DNA from: Flavobacterium resistens
Lineage (GTDB): Bacteria > Bacteroidota > Bacteroidia > Flavobacteriales > Flavobacteriaceae
Length of the DNA: 64,000 nt
Direction of reading: 5' to 3'
NCBI RefSeq assembly: GCF_900182645.1
Contig: NZ_FXTA01000003.1
Location: forward strand, 620,001-684,000
Shown here: positions 9,116 through 18,115 of the stretch, one piece after another
Layout of the letters: each line of letters begins with the position of its first letter
Position numbering within the stretch: the stretch's first letter is position 1
Made by a program: the position numbers and the translations under genes
The notes under the pieces: generated by a model
Database searches by the model: none
What the model was told of the DNA's origin: nothing
What the model saw: the letters and a program-made list of their open reading frames with translations, nothing else

Positions 9116-11098
9116 ATGAAAAAATCACTTTATCTTTTTTGCGTAATACTTTGTATAAATTTTTCTTTTGCACAAAAGAAACAGGATTTCAACGTTAATT
9201 CTCCAAACGGAAAAATCCAGGTTACGGTTTCTGTGAATGATAAAATCACGTGGACAATTTCGCATGAAAAAGATTTGATTTTGAATTCTTCTCCAATGTC
9301 AATGACTTTGGATGAAAATGAGATTTTAGGAAAAAATGCTGTTGTTTTAAATTCGAAAAAGGAAACTATTAATACTTCATTTGAAACTCCGTTTTACAAA
9401 AAGAAATCCGTTGAAAACAAATACAATGAGCTGATTTTAAACTTCAAAAATGATTTCAGTATTGAATTTCGAGTTTTTGATGATGGCGCTTCATATCGAT
9501 TCATCACAAAAAAGAAAAAAAACATTACCGTAAAATCAGAAGAAGTTGTTTTAAATTTTGATAAAGATTATAACACCTTAATGCCGTATGTAAGAGATTT
9601 AAGAAATCCGAAAGATCAATTTATTTCTTCGTTTGAATCGCATTACGAAAACAAAAAAATAAGCAAATTCGCTAAAGATACTTTGGCGTTTTTACCCTTT
9701 TTAATTGATTATAAAAACCATAAAAAAGCCGTTTTTCTAGAAGCAAACCTTGAAGATTATCCAGGATTATTTGTAACCAATAATAAAAATAAAACAGGTT
9801 TTGAATCTCGTTTTTCTAAATATCCAAACCAAGAAAGCAATGGCGGATTTAATTACCTCAACAAATTAATTACCGAAAGAACCGATTTTTTGGTTAAAAC
9901 CAAAGGAACAAGAACTTTTCCTTGGAGAGCGATTGTTATTTCTGAAAATGACGCTGCTTTAGCCAATAACGATATGGTTCAAAAATTATCGGAACCTTCA
10001 AAAATCAAAGATATTTCGTGGATAAAACCGGGAAAAGTAGCGTGGGATTGGTGGAATGACTGGAACATTTACAACGTCGATTTCAAGGCGGGAATCAATA
10101 CACAGACTTATAAATATTACATCGATTTTGCATCAAAAAACAAAGTTGAATATATAGTTTTAGACGAAGGCTGGAGTGTTGAGACCGATATCATGAAACA
10201 CAACCCAAATGTAGATTTAGAAGCTTTAATTGCTTACGCGAAAGAACGAAACGTCGGCATTATTTTGTGGGCTTCATGGATGGCTTTGCATGACAATATT
10301 GATGGCGTTTTTAACAATTATGCAAAACTTGGCATAAAAGGTTTCAAAGTTGATTTTATCGATCGTGACGACGCAAAAACGGTAAATTCGGTTTATGATA
10401 TTGCTCAAAAAGCAGCAAATCATAAATTGCTTTTGGATTTTCACGGCATGTACAAACCAACCGGAATTCAGAGAACTTTCCCCAATATCCTAAATTTTGA
10501 AGGCGTTAAAGGTTTAGAAAACAATAAATGGACTCCAAATGATGATGTTCCTTTATATGATTGTACCATTCCGTTTATCAGAATGATGGCAGGCCCGATG
10601 GATTACACACCCGGCGCAATGCGTAATGCGACAAAAAGTGAATTCAAACCAAGTCATTCTAACCCGATGAGTCAGGGAACAAGATGTCATCAACTCGCAC
10701 TTTACACGATTTTTGAAGCACCTTTGCAAATGATGGCAGATAGTCCAACAGCTTATATGAAGGAACAAGAAAGCACTGATTTTATTGCTAAAGTTCCGAC
10801 AGTTTTTGATGAGACAATCGCTTTAGACGGCGAAGTTGGAAAATATGTTTCAATTGCCCGAAAAAAAGACAATATTTGGTATTTAGGTGCCATTACAAAC
10901 TGGGATTCAAGAGAGATTACAATTGATTTTTCTTTTCTTGAAAAAGGCAAAAAATTCCAAGCTGAGATTTTCTCCGATGGCTTAAATGCTGATAAAGCAG
11001 CAGTTGATTATAAAAAAGAAATTATAACTGTTGATTCTACTACGAAATTAAAATATCATTTGGCAAATGGTGGAGGATTGGCAATGATTATAAAATAA
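9116..11098 (+). CDS. GH97 glycosidase, probably retaining alpha-galactosidase
   Basis: 660 residues with signal peptide MKKSLYLFCVILCINFSFA, so periplasmic. The order is that of GH97: N-terminal beta-super-sandwich (about 25-290), catalytic barrel from WIKPGKVAWDWWNDW (about 300) to about 560, and a C-terminal beta domain. In KVDFIDRDD, Asp413 lies where retaining GH97 alpha-galactosidases carry their nucleophile; inverting SusB-type alpha-glucosidases lack this Asp. NFEGVKGLE lies further on. Removal of alpha-1,6-galactose from galactomannan fits the locus. Alpha-glucosidase is the alternative, less likely given Asp413. Confidence 0.85.
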   Translation: MKKSLYLFCVILCINFSFAQKKQDFNVNSPNGKIQVTVSVNDKITWTISHEKDLILNSSPMSMTLDENEILGKNAVVLNSKKETINTSFETPFYKKKSVENKYNELILNFKNDFSIEFRVFDDGASYRFITKKKKNITVKSEEVVLNFDKDYNTLMPYVRDLRNPKDQFISSFESHYENKKISKFAKDTLAFLPFLIDYKNHKKAVFLEANLEDYPGLFVTNNKNKTGFESRFSKYPNQESNGGFNYLNKLITERTDFLVKTKGTRTFPWRAIVISENDAALANNDMVQKLSEPSKIKDISWIKPGKVAWDWWNDWNIYNVDFKAGINTQTYKYYIDFASKNKVEYIVLDEGWSVETDIMKHNPNVDLEALIAYAKERNVGIILWASWMALHDNIDGVFNNYAKLGIKGFKVDFIDRDDAKTVNSVYDIAQKAANHKLLLDFHGMYKPTGIQRTFPNILNFEGVKGLENNKWTPNDDVPLYDCTIPFIRMMAGPMDYTPGAMRNATKSEFKPSHSNPMSQGTRCHQLALYTIFEAPLQMMADSPTAYMKEQESTDFIAKVPTVFDETIALDGEVGKYVSIARKKDNIWYLGAITNWDSREITIDFSFLEKGKKFQAEIFSDGLNADKAAVDYKKEIITVDSTTKLKYHLANGGGLAMIIK

Positions 11099-11125
11099 AA
11101 AAATGGGATAAATTGTCCCATTTTT
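11099..11125 (+). terminator. terminator after GH97
   Basis: Perfect 10-base stem AAAAATGGGA / TCCCATTTTT with a 7-base loop, right after the GH97 stop. The A- and T-runs on both flanks let it work in both directions, between convergent genes. Confidence 0.85.
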
Positions 11126-11163
11126 ATATCATTTTACTTCTGACAAATTACATTTCACAAGTA

Positions 11164-12120
11164 TTACGACAATATCTTCTCAATCGCATTCAATTCATCA
11201 TGTGAAAACTCCGTATTTTGCAGACAATCAATATTATTACACAATTGTTTAACCGAACTTGCACCAATTAAAACCGATGTAATTCGTTTGTCTTTTTGCA
11301 GCCAAGCCAAAGCCATTTGTGCCAAAGATTGATTTCTATTTTGGGCAATTTCATTCAGCTGAATTAATTTCTGAATGCGTTCCTGCGTCACCTCATCTTC
11401 TTTCAAATGCCCGTTTGGATTATGCGCTCTTGAGTTTTCCGGAATTCCGTTTAGATATTTATCTGTCAAAAGTCCTTGTGCCAAAGGCGAAAAAGCAATA
11501 CAGCCTACTCCTTTTTCTTCTAAAACATCAAGCAAACCATCTTCAACCCAGCGTTGTAACATTGAATATTTCGCCTGGTGAATCAAACAGGGAGTTCCTA
11601 ATTGTTTTAAAACATCAACCGCAACACGAGTTTGTTCTGCAGAATAATTGCTTATTCCAACATACAAAGCTTTTCCACTTCTTACAGCGTAATCTAAAGC
11701 CATCATTGTTTCTTCAATCGGAGTTTCAGGATCCGGGCGATGCGAATAAAAAATATCGACATAATCGACTTTCATTCGCTTTAAACTCTGGTCTAAACTT
11801 GATAATAAATATTTACGAGAACCCCAGTCGCCGTATGGTCCATCCCACATTGTGTAACCCGCTTTAGTCGAAATAATAATTTCATCACGCAAATTTCCCT
11901 GAAAATTATGCCAAAGAATTTTACCAAAATTAGTTTCCGCAGAACCCGGAACAGGTCCGTAATTATTAGCTAAATCATAGTGAGTAATTCCTTTATCAAA
12001 AGCTTCTACAGCGATACTTTCGGCATTATCAAAATTATCTACTGATCCGAAGTTGTGCCATAATCCTAAGGAAATTTCAGGTAATAATAACCCGCTTTTT
12101 CCGCATCTGTTATATTTCAT
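11164..12120 (-). CDS. aldo/keto reductase, YghZ-like
   Basis: 318-residue cytoplasmic NADPH-dependent oxidoreductase fold. Visible family residues: ITHYDLANNYGP with the catalytic Asp and Tyr, STKAGY with Lys, and IFYSHRPDPETP with His. The phrase AGYTMWDGPYGDWGSRKYL is characteristic of the L-glyceraldehyde-3-phosphate reductase (YghZ/Gpr) subgroup rather than of beta-subunits of K+ channels. It is last in the minus-strand arm of the mannan locus, 134 bases after the GH3 gene, with an inverted repeat in between. Its role in sugar use is inferred from place only; the true substrate is unknown. Confidence 0.85.
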   Translation of the reverse strand: MKYNRCGKSGLLLPEISLGLWHNFGSVDNFDNAESIAVEAFDKGITHYDLANNYGPVPGSAETNFGKILWHNFQGNLRDEIIISTKAGYTMWDGPYGDWGSRKYLLSSLDQSLKRMKVDYVDIFYSHRPDPETPIEETMMALDYAVRSGKALYVGISNYSAEQTRVAVDVLKQLGTPCLIHQAKYSMLQRWVEDGLLDVLEEKGVGCIAFSPLAQGLLTDKYLNGIPENSRAHNPNGHLKEDEVTQERIQKLIQLNEIAQNRNQSLAQMALAWLQKDKRITSVLIGASSVKQLCNNIDCLQNTEFSHDELNAIEKILS

Positions 12121-12169
12121 TATTTTAATTTAAGTTGGAAGTTTAATAGGTTTTAAAAATACAAAAAAA

Positions 12170-12233
12170 CTCCCGCAGATTTTGCAGATTCAGGAGATAA
12201 AAAAATCAGCCGAATTTGCAAAATCTGCGGGAG
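12170..12233. repeat. inverted repeat with CTGCGGGAG arms
   Basis: Arm CTCCCGCAGATTTTGCAGATT (12170-12190) pairs with AATTTGCAAAATCTGCGGGAG (12213-12233) across a 22-base loop. It lies just after the GH3 stop on the minus strand and can act as a terminator or mRNA-stabilising hairpin; the repeated GCAGATTTTGCAGATT core suggests a dispersed repeat. Confidence 0.75.
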
Positions 12234-12254
12234 AAATATTTTTACAATTTAATT

Positions 12255-14549
12255 TTATTTCAATTCAAAACCGTCTTGCAAACCTTTATCAGAACTTCCT
12301 CCAACCATTATTTTAAAAGTTCCCGGTTCAACTAAATACTTTCCTTCATTATCATAAAAGCCTAATTCTTTATCCGATAAAGTAAAAGAAACTGTTTTCG
12401 TTTCACCTTTTTTCAGGTTTACCAATTCAAAACCTTTTAATTCTTTTATCGGACGAACTATACTTGCAAATTCATCATGGATATATAACTGAACAACTTC
12501 TTTTCCGTCATAATTTCCCGAATTTGTAACCTCAACACTTACTTGAACTTTTTCTCCTTTTGCAAAAGCGGTTTTATTCAATTTCAGGTTTTTATAATCA
12601 AATTTGGTATAACTCAAACCAAAACCAAACGGAAATTGAGGCGTTTTCTCCACATCCATATAATGTGACCAGAAAACATTTTTATCACTGTCTGTTGGTC
12701 TTCCTGTGCTGTATTTATTATAATAAATCGGAACCTGACCAACATTTCTTGGAAACGACATTGGCAGTTTTCCACTCGGATTATAATCTCCGTAAAGAAC
12801 CTGCGCCACTGCATTTCCTGTCTGAGTTCCTAAATGCCAAGCCTCAACAATTGCCGGAACATTTTCTGCTGCCCACGGAATACTCAACGGACGACCGTTA
12901 TTTAAAACCAAAACCACATTTGGGTTTACTTTATAAATTTCTTCTAATAATTCTTGTTGCAAACCAGGTAGATTCAAATCAGTTCTACTTCTTCCCTCGC
13001 CACTTTGAAAACCATATTCTCCTAAAACCATAACGACAACATCAGCATTTTTTGCTGCTGTTTTTGCTGCTTCAAAACCGCTTTTATCTGTTGTGTTGAA
13101 AACCGTTTCCGTTAAGAAAGTTGCTTTTTGTTTCAATAGGTCAGCTCCTTTTTCAAAAACCAATTGATTGTCTTTATATTGCTGCATTCCTTCTAAAACC
13201 GAAACCGCCGTATTATCATCAGCCGCGATTCTCCAGCTTCCCAGCGGACTATTTTTATCATTTGCCAAAGCGCCAATCAAAGCAATTTTTTGCCCCGATT
13301 TTTTCAGCGGAAGCAAATTCTTCTCGTTCTTCAATAAAACAATAGATTTCTTCGCCATGTCCAAAACGCCGTCATTATTGGCTTTACTTCCAACAACTTC
13401 TTTTTCGCGTTTTTCATCACAATATCTGTACGGATCGTCAAACAATCCTAACTCAAATTTCACGCGTAATATTCGTCTAACAGCATCATCAACCAAAGCT
13501 TCTTTTACTTTTCCAGACTTAACCAAATCAACCAATTTTGCTACGTACAAATACGATTCCATATCCATATCAGAACCCGCAATTACAGCTTTTGCCGTTG
13601 CATCAGCTTCATCTTTTGCATAACCATGCGCAATCATTTCGCGAATAGAAGCATAATCCGAAATCACAAATCCGTCAAACTTCCATTTCCCTTTTAAAAT
13701 ATCTCTTTGTAAAAAGGCATTTCCTGTTGCAGGAACACCATTCAAAGTATTAAACGAATTCATAAACGTACGAACTCCAGCTTCTACAGTAGATTCAAAC
13801 GGTGGCAAAACCGAATTGTACAATTTAGAATTACTAATATCCACAATATTATATTCCAATCCAGCTTCAACATAACCATACGCCGCAAAATGTTTCGCAC
13901 AGGCAGCAATCGTATTTACTTTAGCTAAATCAGCAACCGTTTCTCCCTGAAAACCTTTTACTCTCGCATAACCAACTTTGCTTCCCAAATACGGATCTTC
14001 TCCCGCACCTTCCATCACACGTCCCCAGCGCGCGTCATTCGCAACATCGACATTTGGTCCAAAAGTCCAGTTAATTCCAGAAGCTGACGCTTCATCAGCC
14101 GCAATCGCCGCCGATTTTTTAATCGCTTCCAAATCCCAACTCGCCGCTTCTGCCAGCGGAATCGGACTTAACGTTTTATAACCATGTATTACGTCAAAAC
14201 CAATAATCAACGGAATTCCCAAACGAGTTTCTTCAACCGCAATTTTCTGCACCGCACGAACTTCCTTCACACCACGAACCGTCAGCATCGAACCAACTAA
14301 TCCTTTTCTTAAATGTTCGTATTTTAATTCGGCCGTTCCTCCTTTTGGTGCTGGTCCCGTCACATCCCAAAAACCGTTGTATTGGTTCATCTGCCCGACT
14401 TTCTCCTCCAAAGTCATTAAAGGCAAAAGCAAATCTATACGTTGTTCAATAGTTTTATTTTTATCCAGATACGGCTTTTTTTGTGCATTCATATTTCCAA
14501 CGGTAAACAGGGACAAAACCCCAATAATTATTATTTTTTTATTTTTCAT
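12255..14549 (-). CDS. bglX: GH3 beta-glycosidase, BglX-like
   Basis: 764 residues with a signal peptide ending at about NAQ (residue 23), so periplasmic. Domains: GH3 N-terminal barrel (about 50-370), GH3 C-terminal alpha/beta domain (about 405-620) and fibronectin III-like domain (about 665-755). The nucleophile is Asp298 in GFVISDYAS. Length and domain order match BglX-type exo-beta-glucosidases. In this locus it could remove terminal glucose or mannose from glucomannan oligosaccharides (inference). Upstream lies a 344-base gene-free stretch full of repeats, so whether it is transcribed with the esterase genes is uncertain. Confidence 0.92.
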   Translation of the reverse strand: MKNKKIIIIGVLSLFTVGNMNAQKKPYLDKNKTIEQRIDLLLPLMTLEEKVGQMNQYNGFWDVTGPAPKGGTAELKYEHLRKGLVGSMLTVRGVKEVRAVQKIAVEETRLGIPLIIGFDVIHGYKTLSPIPLAEAASWDLEAIKKSAAIAADEASASGINWTFGPNVDVANDARWGRVMEGAGEDPYLGSKVGYARVKGFQGETVADLAKVNTIAACAKHFAAYGYVEAGLEYNIVDISNSKLYNSVLPPFESTVEAGVRTFMNSFNTLNGVPATGNAFLQRDILKGKWKFDGFVISDYASIREMIAHGYAKDEADATAKAVIAGSDMDMESYLYVAKLVDLVKSGKVKEALVDDAVRRILRVKFELGLFDDPYRYCDEKREKEVVGSKANNDGVLDMAKKSIVLLKNEKNLLPLKKSGQKIALIGALANDKNSPLGSWRIAADDNTAVSVLEGMQQYKDNQLVFEKGADLLKQKATFLTETVFNTTDKSGFEAAKTAAKNADVVVMVLGEYGFQSGEGRSRTDLNLPGLQQELLEEIYKVNPNVVLVLNNGRPLSIPWAAENVPAIVEAWHLGTQTGNAVAQVLYGDYNPSGKLPMSFPRNVGQVPIYYNKYSTGRPTDSDKNVFWSHYMDVEKTPQFPFGFGLSYTKFDYKNLKLNKTAFAKGEKVQVSVEVTNSGNYDGKEVVQLYIHDEFASIVRPIKELKGFELVNLKKGETKTVSFTLSDKELGFYDNEGKYLVEPGTFKIMVGGSSDKGLQDGFELK

Positions 14550-14564
14550 GGTTAGTTTTTTTTT

Positions 14565-14600
14565 AAGATGCTAAGGTTCTAAGGCACTAAGATGCTAAGT
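14565..14600. repeat. CTAAG-type repeat, copy 1
   Basis: AAGATGCTAAGGTTCTAAGG continues with CACTAAGATGCTAAG: the core CTAAG recurs every 8 bases or so. A related copy forms a hairpin at 47884-47937. Confidence 0.75.
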
Positions 14601-14605
14601 TTATT

Positions 14606-14702
14606 TTGGGCGTGTCCCGCCGAAAAAGGCGGGTCGGGCTATCCGTTTCAAGTCCTCGCACTTCCTTCGTCAGGCTGTGGGCTTTCCACTTCTATCCCTC
14701 AC
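14606..14702. repeat. GC-rich intergenic element with CCCGCC/GGCGGG hairpin
   Basis: A locally GC-rich block in AT-rich surroundings, with the stem CCCGCC (14616-14621) and GGCGGG (14628-14633) around GAAAAA, followed by GTCGGGCTATCC and ending near CTATCCCTCACGCG. It resembles a dispersed flavobacterial repeat from memory; no second copy is in the window. Confidence 0.5.
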
Positions 14703-14754
14703 GCGAACGGTTTCAAAATATTTTTTTAGTCTCTTATTTTCCAACACACAGTTT

Positions 14755-14882
14755 TGTCATTTCGACGAAGGAGACCCGAGCGATAGCGAACAGGCGAAGC
14801 AAATCTCCACAAGAAACTCCTCACCGAATGTCTCATCTTTGTCAAATCCCGAGTATGATTTCTCCTTTCAGTCGAAATGACA
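14755..14882. repeat. MITE-like element with 12-base inverted ends
   Basis: The ends TGTCATTTCGAC (14755-14766) and GTCGAAATGACA (14871-14882) are perfect inverted repeats. The 128-base unit has no coding capacity. Inside it is AATCTCCACAAGAAACTCC, shared exactly with the element near 23392-23410, which also carries TGTCATT-type ends. The two belong to one family. Confidence 0.75.
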
Positions 14883-14893
14883 AAGACTAAAAT

Positions 14894-16276
14894 CTAAAAT
14901 TCTGTCGTAAAACAAGAAGCTGGTAAATTTGCTTTATTAAACAAATCAGATTGTATTGTATTTCCCCACGCAAACCTTACCTTCTCAGGTTTAGGAACTT
15001 TTTTGCTCGTCAAAATCACTTGGTTGTTTTTTATTAAAACTTCAGCAGAAAAGAAAGCGCCATCGGATCCAGCCAACTCAAATTGACTCGAAACTTTATT
15101 TTTGAAATATAATCCGTCAGCATAATCAAATGAAACCGTAACTTTATTTTTCTCAATTTTAAAGTCTTTAAAAAGCGGCCCATTAACCAAATTAGAATTG
15201 GTTTTGTAAACTTCGGCAAGCGCCAAATTAGCCAAACGAATTCCGACCTCCTTTTTATTCTTTGGATGAATATCAATCGTATCTGAAATATCAGAAGTCA
15301 AAACCATTCCGGTTTTTGAGACTTCATTTAAAAGTTTTCGTTGTGAATTTCGAACGGTTACATTCGAAAAATTATTGCTTCCTGTTTTAAATGGCGCAAT
15401 CTGAACGAAATAAAAAGGGAAATCGTCGTTCCAAGCTTTTCTCCAAGAAGTAATTAAAGCCGACAAAGTTTTATCATAAACCAATGAACCAACATTCGAT
15501 TCACCCTGATACCAAAGCGTTCCGGCAATTTTAAATCCGACAAAAGGATAAATCATTGCATTATACGCCCGTCCTGGTTGTCTTGGACCGTATTCCTGTT
15601 CGTTTAGTTTTTTAGCATTTTCTAATAAAACAGCATCGTTATTAACGACTTCTTCCGGCATCCATATTTCTGCAGGAGTTCCTCCCCAATTGGATGAAAT
15701 TAATCCTATTGGAACATTTTTCAAATCTTCGCGCAAGCGTTTGGCAAAAAAGTAACCAATTGCGCTGAAGTATTTCATAGTTTCCGGTGTCGATTCGACC
15801 CAGTTTCCAAGTAAATTATTTTGTGGTGAAGTTGCAGTTAACTTTGGAACAGTAAAAAACCGAATATTTGCATTCGTTGCGTTTTTCATTTCTTCTTCTC
15901 CATTGTCAATTCCCCAACTTACTGACATTTCCATATTCGATTGCCCGGAACAAACCCAGACTTCACCAATTAAAATATTTTTTAAAACAACTTCATTATA
16001 TCCTTTTATTGAAACTGTAAAAGGTCCGCCCGCTTCTGGAGTTTTTATATGAAGCTCCCATTTCGCCTGATTATTAGCAACGGTTTTGTATTCCTGATTG
16101 TTCCAACTTGAAACCAATTTGATTTCTTCTTTTGGATTTGCCCAACCCCAAACCTTAACTTCAGAGTTACGCTGTAAAACCATATTGTCGCCAAAAATAT
16201 TCGGAAGGGAAACGTTTGCCATCATTGTACTGGAAATCAACAAAAAGAAAACAAACTTAAATATATTATTTTTCAT
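14894..16276 (-). CDS. sialate O-acetylesterase-like SGNH esterase
   Basis: 460 residues with a signal peptide (MKNNIFKFVFFLLISSTMMA). VCSGQSNMEMS holds the catalytic Ser113 in the GQSN motif, WYQGESN follows, and TIDIHPKNK carries the Asp/His pair. This is the family of 9-O-acetylesterases (PF03629-type). In polysaccharide loci such proteins deacetylate plant glycans, so acetylated mannan is a likely substrate (inference from place). The start overlaps the end of the upstream CE2-like gene by 11 bases, so the two are co-translated. Periplasmic location is expected. Confidence 0.88.
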   Translation of the reverse strand: MKNNIFKFVFFLLISSTMMANVSLPNIFGDNMVLQRNSEVKVWGWANPKEEIKLVSSWNNQEYKTVANNQAKWELHIKTPEAGGPFTVSIKGYNEVVLKNILIGEVWVCSGQSNMEMSVSWGIDNGEEEMKNATNANIRFFTVPKLTATSPQNNLLGNWVESTPETMKYFSAIGYFFAKRLREDLKNVPIGLISSNWGGTPAEIWMPEEVVNNDAVLLENAKKLNEQEYGPRQPGRAYNAMIYPFVGFKIAGTLWYQGESNVGSLVYDKTLSALITSWRKAWNDDFPFYFVQIAPFKTGSNNFSNVTVRNSQRKLLNEVSKTGMVLTSDISDTIDIHPKNKKEVGIRLANLALAEVYKTNSNLVNGPLFKDFKIEKNKVTVSFDYADGLYFKNKVSSQFELAGSDGAFFSAEVLIKNNQVILTSKKVPKPEKVRFAWGNTIQSDLFNKANLPASCFTTEF

Positions 16277-17360
16277 TTAATAGCTTTTTTAAAAACGGGG
16301 CATATTGATCTGCCATCACTTTTTGATCTGCAACGTCAGGATGACCTAGACAGCCATTCGGTTTCATTGGTTTGAATTTGAAAATCAAAATTGATTTGTG
16401 CGCTTTATCATTTGCAAAAGCATTTTTGACTTTATTTAGACAATCTTCAAAAACAACTGCTTTTTCACCATTAACCATTGGACTGTTTGTAATTACAATC
16501 TGCGCTTTTGGATTATGCTCATAAAGCATTTTTATAAAATTAATGTAATTCGAAACATACTTTTCAGCATTAAAAGGAAGTCTTTCTTTTTTGCCATCTC
16601 CGCCAGAAAAATCATTTGTTCCCAAAGCAATACTGATAATATTGGGTTGAAAAGCAAAATCATATTTAGGTTTTGAATTGTCTTTTGTCAAATATAAATT
16701 TTGATACACATCCGGCATTATTGCTTCGTCTTTGTTTTCATCATTCCAGTTTCTGTACATCCCAATTCCTGATACAGAACTATTCAAATAATCAACACCA
16801 ATAGTTCTCGAAAGCGTTGGGCCATAAGCATAATAACCGTTATGATGATCCATATATTCTCCTTTATCACAATCAACAGAATCGCTAGCGGCGGCGCATG
16901 TAATAGAATCACCAATAAATTCTATTTTCTTTTTCTTTTTAAAGGAAATTGTAGTCAGTTTTGCGGTTGTTCCTGCAAATAAAACACCTCCGGTGTGTGC
17001 TTCGGTATTTTTATAAATCTCTAATCTGTGTTCTTTTTTATTCGAAGTAATTTTGACTGGAAAAGACTGTGCATCTCCTTTTTCAATTTTAATTTTCCCA
17101 AGATACTTTCCATCTAAAACTAATGCAACATAATTATGATGTTCATAAGAATCAACGCTTTGAAGTTTAATCGAACATTCGTTTCCTTCAAAATTAAAAG
17201 AAACCGAAGAAGCAGTTCCAATTAAAACAACATTATCGTTTTGAAGTTTTTCGATTCGACCTTCGTATAGAAAAGTTTTATTTTGATTTTGGATTTGCGA
17301 AACACAAACGGTTGCAATCTGCAAAAACACAAATAAAAAAGATATTTTTTTGAGAAACAT
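16266..17360 (-). CDS. CE2-like acetylesterase (SGNH/GDSL)
   Basis: 364 residues with a signal peptide cut near VCVSQ. The N-terminal about 120 residues form a beta-sandwich (SVSFNFEGNECSI), followed by an SGNH hydrolase: IEFIGDSITCAA (Ser), ALGTNDFSGGDG (Asn) and CLGHPDVADQ (His; family Asp position nearby). This two-domain order is that of carbohydrate esterase family 2, whose members remove acetyl groups from mannan, glucomannan and xylan. It heads the minus-strand esterase operon; a 20-base palindrome lies 40-59 bases upstream of the start. It works with the sialate-esterase-like protein on acetylated mannan (inference). Confidence 0.88.
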   Translation of the reverse strand: MFLKKISFLFVFLQIATVCVSQIQNQNKTFLYEGRIEKLQNDNVVLIGTASSVSFNFEGNECSIKLQSVDSYEHHNYVALVLDGKYLGKIKIEKGDAQSFPVKITSNKKEHRLEIYKNTEAHTGGVLFAGTTAKLTTISFKKKKKIEFIGDSITCAAASDSVDCDKGEYMDHHNGYYAYGPTLSRTIGVDYLNSSVSGIGMYRNWNDENKDEAIMPDVYQNLYLTKDNSKPKYDFAFQPNIISIALGTNDFSGGDGKKERLPFNAEKYVSNYINFIKMLYEHNPKAQIVITNSPMVNGEKAVVFEDCLNKVKNAFANDKAHKSILIFKFKPMKPNGCLGHPDVADQKVMADQYAPFLKKLLNEK

Positions 17361-17399
17361 AAGTTATTTGTTAAAATATAAATAGGATTCACAAATATA

Positions 17400-17419
17400 T
17401 TTGAATCCCGTGATTCAAA
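17400..17419. promoter_or_regulatory. palindrome upstream of the esterase operon
   Basis: TTTGAATC CCGT GATTCAAA is a perfect 8-base inverted repeat with a 4-base centre, between the divergent esterase gene (start 17360) and the NlpC/P60 gene (start 17568). It has the form of a dimeric repressor site. No regulator is adjacent, so the binder is unknown. Confidence 0.55.
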
Positions 17420-17567
17420 AAGATACTAAAATGTCAAAACGTAATAAAAAAACACCACATAAACACATCAGATTTCAAATTCTAATTATAAAATCTTACA
17501 AATTCTATTGTTCCCTTTGAATTCAGAAAAGAACAGTCTACTTTTATAAATTAATTATTTTCTGAAA

Positions 17568-18077
17568 ATGAAATCATCCTTATATATATTTTTATTGTTT
17601 GTTATTCTATTTTCTTCTTTTAAAAATAAAGAAAAAGAAAAGCAAATCCATGTTCATTTTGAAACAAATAAGAATCAAGCTGATCGAGATTCAATTGTTG
17701 CTTATGCTAAAAAATATTTAGGAACTCCTTATGTATATGCAGGCAATGATCCAAAAAAAGGTTTTGATTGCTCTGGTTTTGTTAATTATGTTTTCAAAAA
17801 CTATGGAGTGACTTTACCAAGAAGTTCTGGCGAATACAAAAACATTGGAACAAAATTAAATCCTGAAGAATTTAAAGTGGGCGATATTTTAGTTTTTTAC
17901 GGGTACAAAGACAAAACAATTATAGGGCATCTGGGCATTATTTGCGAGGCGAATGGAATGAAGTCAAAATTTATTCACGCATCGTCAGGAAAGGCACAAT
18001 GCGTTACCATCACCTCATTAGATACCGAACATTATACCAATCGTTTTTACAAATGCATTGACGTTTTGACAAAATAG
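17568..18077 (+). CDS. NlpC/P60 (C40) cell-wall peptidase
   Basis: 169 residues with an N-terminal hydrophobic stretch (about residues 5-18) serving as signal peptide or anchor, and then one NlpC/P60 domain. The catalytic set is complete: Cys68 in FDCSGF, His121 in IGHLGII, His137 in FIHASS. Such enzymes cut gamma-D-Glu-diaminopimelate bonds of peptidoglycan stem peptides. No SH3 or LysM domain is attached. It converges on the L,D-transpeptidase gene with a gap of 38 bases; both are wall enzymes, but they are separate transcripts. Confidence 0.9.
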   Translation: MKSSLYIFLLFVILFSSFKNKEKEKQIHVHFETNKNQADRDSIVAYAKKYLGTPYVYAGNDPKKGFDCSGFVNYVFKNYGVTLPRSSGEYKNIGTKLNPEEFKVGDILVFYGYKDKTIIGHLGIICEANGMKSKFIHASSGKAQCVTITSLDTEHYTNRFYKCIDVLTK

Positions 18078-18115
18078 TTTTTGCTGCAAATTACACGAAT
18101 TGGTAGCAAAATTTT

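Larger units (their letters stand above)
14550..14893. other. gene-free repeat cluster of 344 bases
   Basis: No credible gene is seen on either strand. The stretch holds at least three repeat elements in tandem: a CTAAG octamer-like repeat (14565-14600), a GC-rich element with a CCCGCC/GGCGGG hairpin (14606-14702), and an element bounded by 12-base inverted ends (14755-14882). It separates the GH3 gene from the esterase gene upstream of it. Confidence 0.8.

Noticed and set aside
11319..11867. Long open frame antisense to the aldo/keto reductase
   Set aside because: Shadow of a well-supported gene; no start signal or family.
12560..13033. Long open frame antisense to the GH3 gene
   Set aside because: It lies within a clear GH3 coding sequence and its translation is rich in unusual runs with no family match; it is a shadow frame.
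14606..14702. GC-rich block as a structural RNA or tRNA
   Set aside because: No cloverleaf or rRNA-like sequence; it reads as an intergenic repeat with a short hairpin.
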